Positions 4,667-6,067 of a stretch of 6,067 bases of DNA are shown here, piece after piece. The notes below the pieces were generated by a model that saw only the letters and a program-made list of their open reading frames with translations, did not search any database and was not told the DNA's origin. The stretch is from Chloroflexota bacterium (lineage in GTDB: Bacteria > Chloroflexota > Anaerolineae > B4-G1 > SLSP01). The translations under genes were made by a program, and so were the position numbers. Positions within the stretch are counted from its first letter, which is position 1. The number at the start of each line of letters is the position of its first letter. The DNA is taken from assembly GCA_009908585.1 (NCBI GenBank), contig JAAAOZ010000313.1, positions 1-6,067 of the forward strand, given 5' to 3'.

Positions 4667-6004
4667 ATGACTCAGTATCACAGTTGGCTGGCATGCATTC
4701 GCGGCTGCGGACGCCGCTACTCAATTTACGACGTCATCTACCGCTGCGCGGCGTGCGGCGCGCTGTTGGATGTCGAACACGACCTCGACGCGCTCAAGGA
4801 TCACAGCGCAGCAGCATGGATGGCGCGCTTCGAGGAGCGCGCGCGCAGCACCACGTGGCCCTATCAGAGCGGGGTCTGGGCCAAGAAGGAATGGGTCTGC
4901 CCGCAGATCGACGACGCGAACATCGTCTCGCTGGGCGAGGGCAACACCGCCCTGCTGCCCAATCCCCGCCTGGGGGAAGCGCTGGGCGCGCCGGATCTAT
5001 GGATCAAGCAATGCGGCGTGAGCCACACCGGCTCCTTCAAGGACTTGGGGATGACGGTGCTCGTCTCCGTGGTGAATCAGATGCGCGCCGATGGCCAGCC
5101 CATCCAGGCGGTGGCGTGCGCCTCCACGGGCGACACCTCGGCGGCGATGGCGGCCTACTGCGCCGCCGCCGACATCCCGGCCATCGTCTTCCTGCCGCGC
5201 GGCAAGGTCTCGACGGCCCAACTGGCGCAGCCTATCGCGCACGGCGCGCACGTCTTGGCGCTCGATACGGACTTCGACGGCTGCATGCGCATCGTGCAAC
5301 AGGTCACCGCTGACCAGACCATCTACCTCGCCAACTCGATGAACTCGCTGCGCATCGAGGGCCAGAAGACCGTGGGCATCGAGATCACGCAGCAATTGGG
5401 CTGGGAGCCGCCCGATTGGATCATCATCCCCTCCGGAAATTTGGGCAACGTCAGCGCGCTGGGGCGAGGCTTTTTGATGATGCGCGAACTGGGCCTAATC
5501 GACCGCCTGCCGCGCATCGCGTCGGCGCAGGCCGCGCGCGCGAATCCGCTCTATCGCAGCTTCCAGGATGCCTTCGCCGAGCGCCACACCGTCGCCGCAG
5601 AATCCACGCTGGCGACGGCGATTCAAATCGGCGACCCGGTGAGCTACGAGCGCGCGGTCAAGGTGCTGCGCGCCTTCGATGGCGTCGTGGAGCAGGCCAC
5701 CGAGGACGAACTGGCCAACGCCGCCGCCTTGGCGGATCGCTGCGGGATGTACACATGCCCGCAGACGGGCGTGGCGCTCGCCGCGCTGAAGAAGCTCACC
5801 GCACGCGGCGACGTCCGGCCCACCGATCGCGTCGTCGTGATTTCCACTGCGCACGGCCTCAAATTTACAGGGTTCAAAGTCGGGTATCACGAGCAGACGT
5901 TGGCTGGCGTCCAATCGCGTCACGCCAATCCGCCGCTTGAACTGCCCGCCGAGCAATCCGCCGTGCGCCGCGCCATCGACGAGCGGCTAGCCCTCTCATC
6001 CTAG
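4667..6004 (+). CDS. thrC: Threonine synthase
   Basis: This PLP enzyme converts O-phosphohomoserine to threonine and phosphate, the last step of threonine synthesis, in the cytoplasm. The protein has 445 residues from the SD-supported ATG. A zinc-ribbon-like N-terminus comes first (C10-x3-C14 and C27-x2-C30). Next is the substrate-binding stretch SLGEGNT (88-94), then the PLP lysine K125 in HTGSFKDLG, the glycine/serine phosphate-binding loop ASTGDTSAA (152-160) and the PSGNLGN motif (about residue 250). All core motifs look intact and the length is normal for the zinc-ribbon class. Related fold-type II enzymes such as threonine dehydratase lack this ribbon and the TGSFKD context, which supports thrC. 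The stop at 6002-6004 is followed by 63 bases with no visible terminator. It is probably not in an operon with the membrane hydrolase, given the 89-base gap and its own strong ribosome binding site. No other threonine-pathway gene is in view. Confidence 0.93.
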   Translation: MTQYHSWLACIRGCGRRYSIYDVIYRCAACGALLDVEHDLDALKDHSAAAWMARFEERARSTTWPYQSGVWAKKEWVCPQIDDANIVSLGEGNTALLPNPRLGEALGAPDLWIKQCGVSHTGSFKDLGMTVLVSVVNQMRADGQPIQAVACASTGDTSAAMAAYCAAADIPAIVFLPRGKVSTAQLAQPIAHGAHVLALDTDFDGCMRIVQQVTADQTIYLANSMNSLRIEGQKTVGIEITQQLGWEPPDWIIIPSGNLGNVSALGRGFLMMRELGLIDRLPRIASAQAARANPLYRSFQDAFAERHTVAAESTLATAIQIGDPVSYERAVKVLRAFDGVVEQATEDELANAAALADRCGMYTCPQTGVALAALKKLTARGDVRPTDRVVVISTAHGLKFTGFKVGYHEQTLAGVQSRHANPPLELPAEQSAVRRAIDERLALSS

Positions 6005-6067
6005 ATCCTATCCCCTGGTCAACGGATCGATTCAAAGCACCCGACCGCGCCCTCAACCTGTAGCGCT

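Noticed and set aside
2989..6004. HAD protein as a ThrH-like homoserine phosphotransferase supplying the threonine synthase
   Set aside because: The motif order and sequence do not resemble ThrH, and another gene plus an 89-base gap separate them; proximity alone is not enough.
6005..6067. Terminator or gene start after threonine synthase
   Set aside because: I see no stem with a T-tract and no supported reading frame in the last 63 bases.

Overview
The window looks like a stretch of chromosome from a moderately GC-rich, uncultured-type bacterium. I would guess Chloroflexota (Anaerolineae-like). This rests on a DUF1576 membrane protein, a multi-helix membrane histidine kinase of a style common there, a zinc-ribbon threonine synthase, and intergenic DNA made of small palindromes and heptanucleotide repeats. 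No gene here is diagnostic for a phylum, so the placement is inference. All supported genes lie on the + strand. I see no rRNA, tRNA, CRISPR array, transposase or phage gene.

Layout. Positions 1-717 hold the C-terminal half of a DUF1576-type polytopic membrane protein, cut by the window edge. Positions 718-1076 are non-coding but highly patterned: an octad repeat, two heptad-repeat arrays in the same orientation, and between them a tight cluster of inverted repeats that could fold into a multi-helix structure. Positions 1077-1430 encode a 117-residue soluble protein that looks like a stripped-down GHKL ATPase domain. After a GC-rich hairpin (1479-1504) and a candidate promoter (1550-1579) comes an AT-rich membrane histidine kinase gene (1594-2981). 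It is split by a -1 frame change at a G5-A-T7 run near 1789-1803. Only 7 nt later starts a HAD-superfamily protein (2989-4119) whose catalytic motifs appear in the order III-IV-I-II, as if circularly permuted. It overlaps by ATGA with a YdjM/DUF457-like membrane hydrolase (4116-4577). A well-formed threonine synthase (4667-6004) with its own strong Shine-Dalgarno sequence closes the window.

How they may work together. The DUF1576 protein and the mini-GHKL protein may be partners (membrane protein plus soluble regulator), but they are separated by 360 bp of repeats. The kinase is an orphan here, with no response regulator in view. HAD protein and membrane hydrolase are probably translationally coupled. 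Threonine synthase is housekeeping amino-acid metabolism and probably independent.

The points most worth a second look are the permuted HAD motif order, the kinase frame change, the structured intergenic repeat block, and the mini-GHKL protein. None of these by itself establishes a new system.
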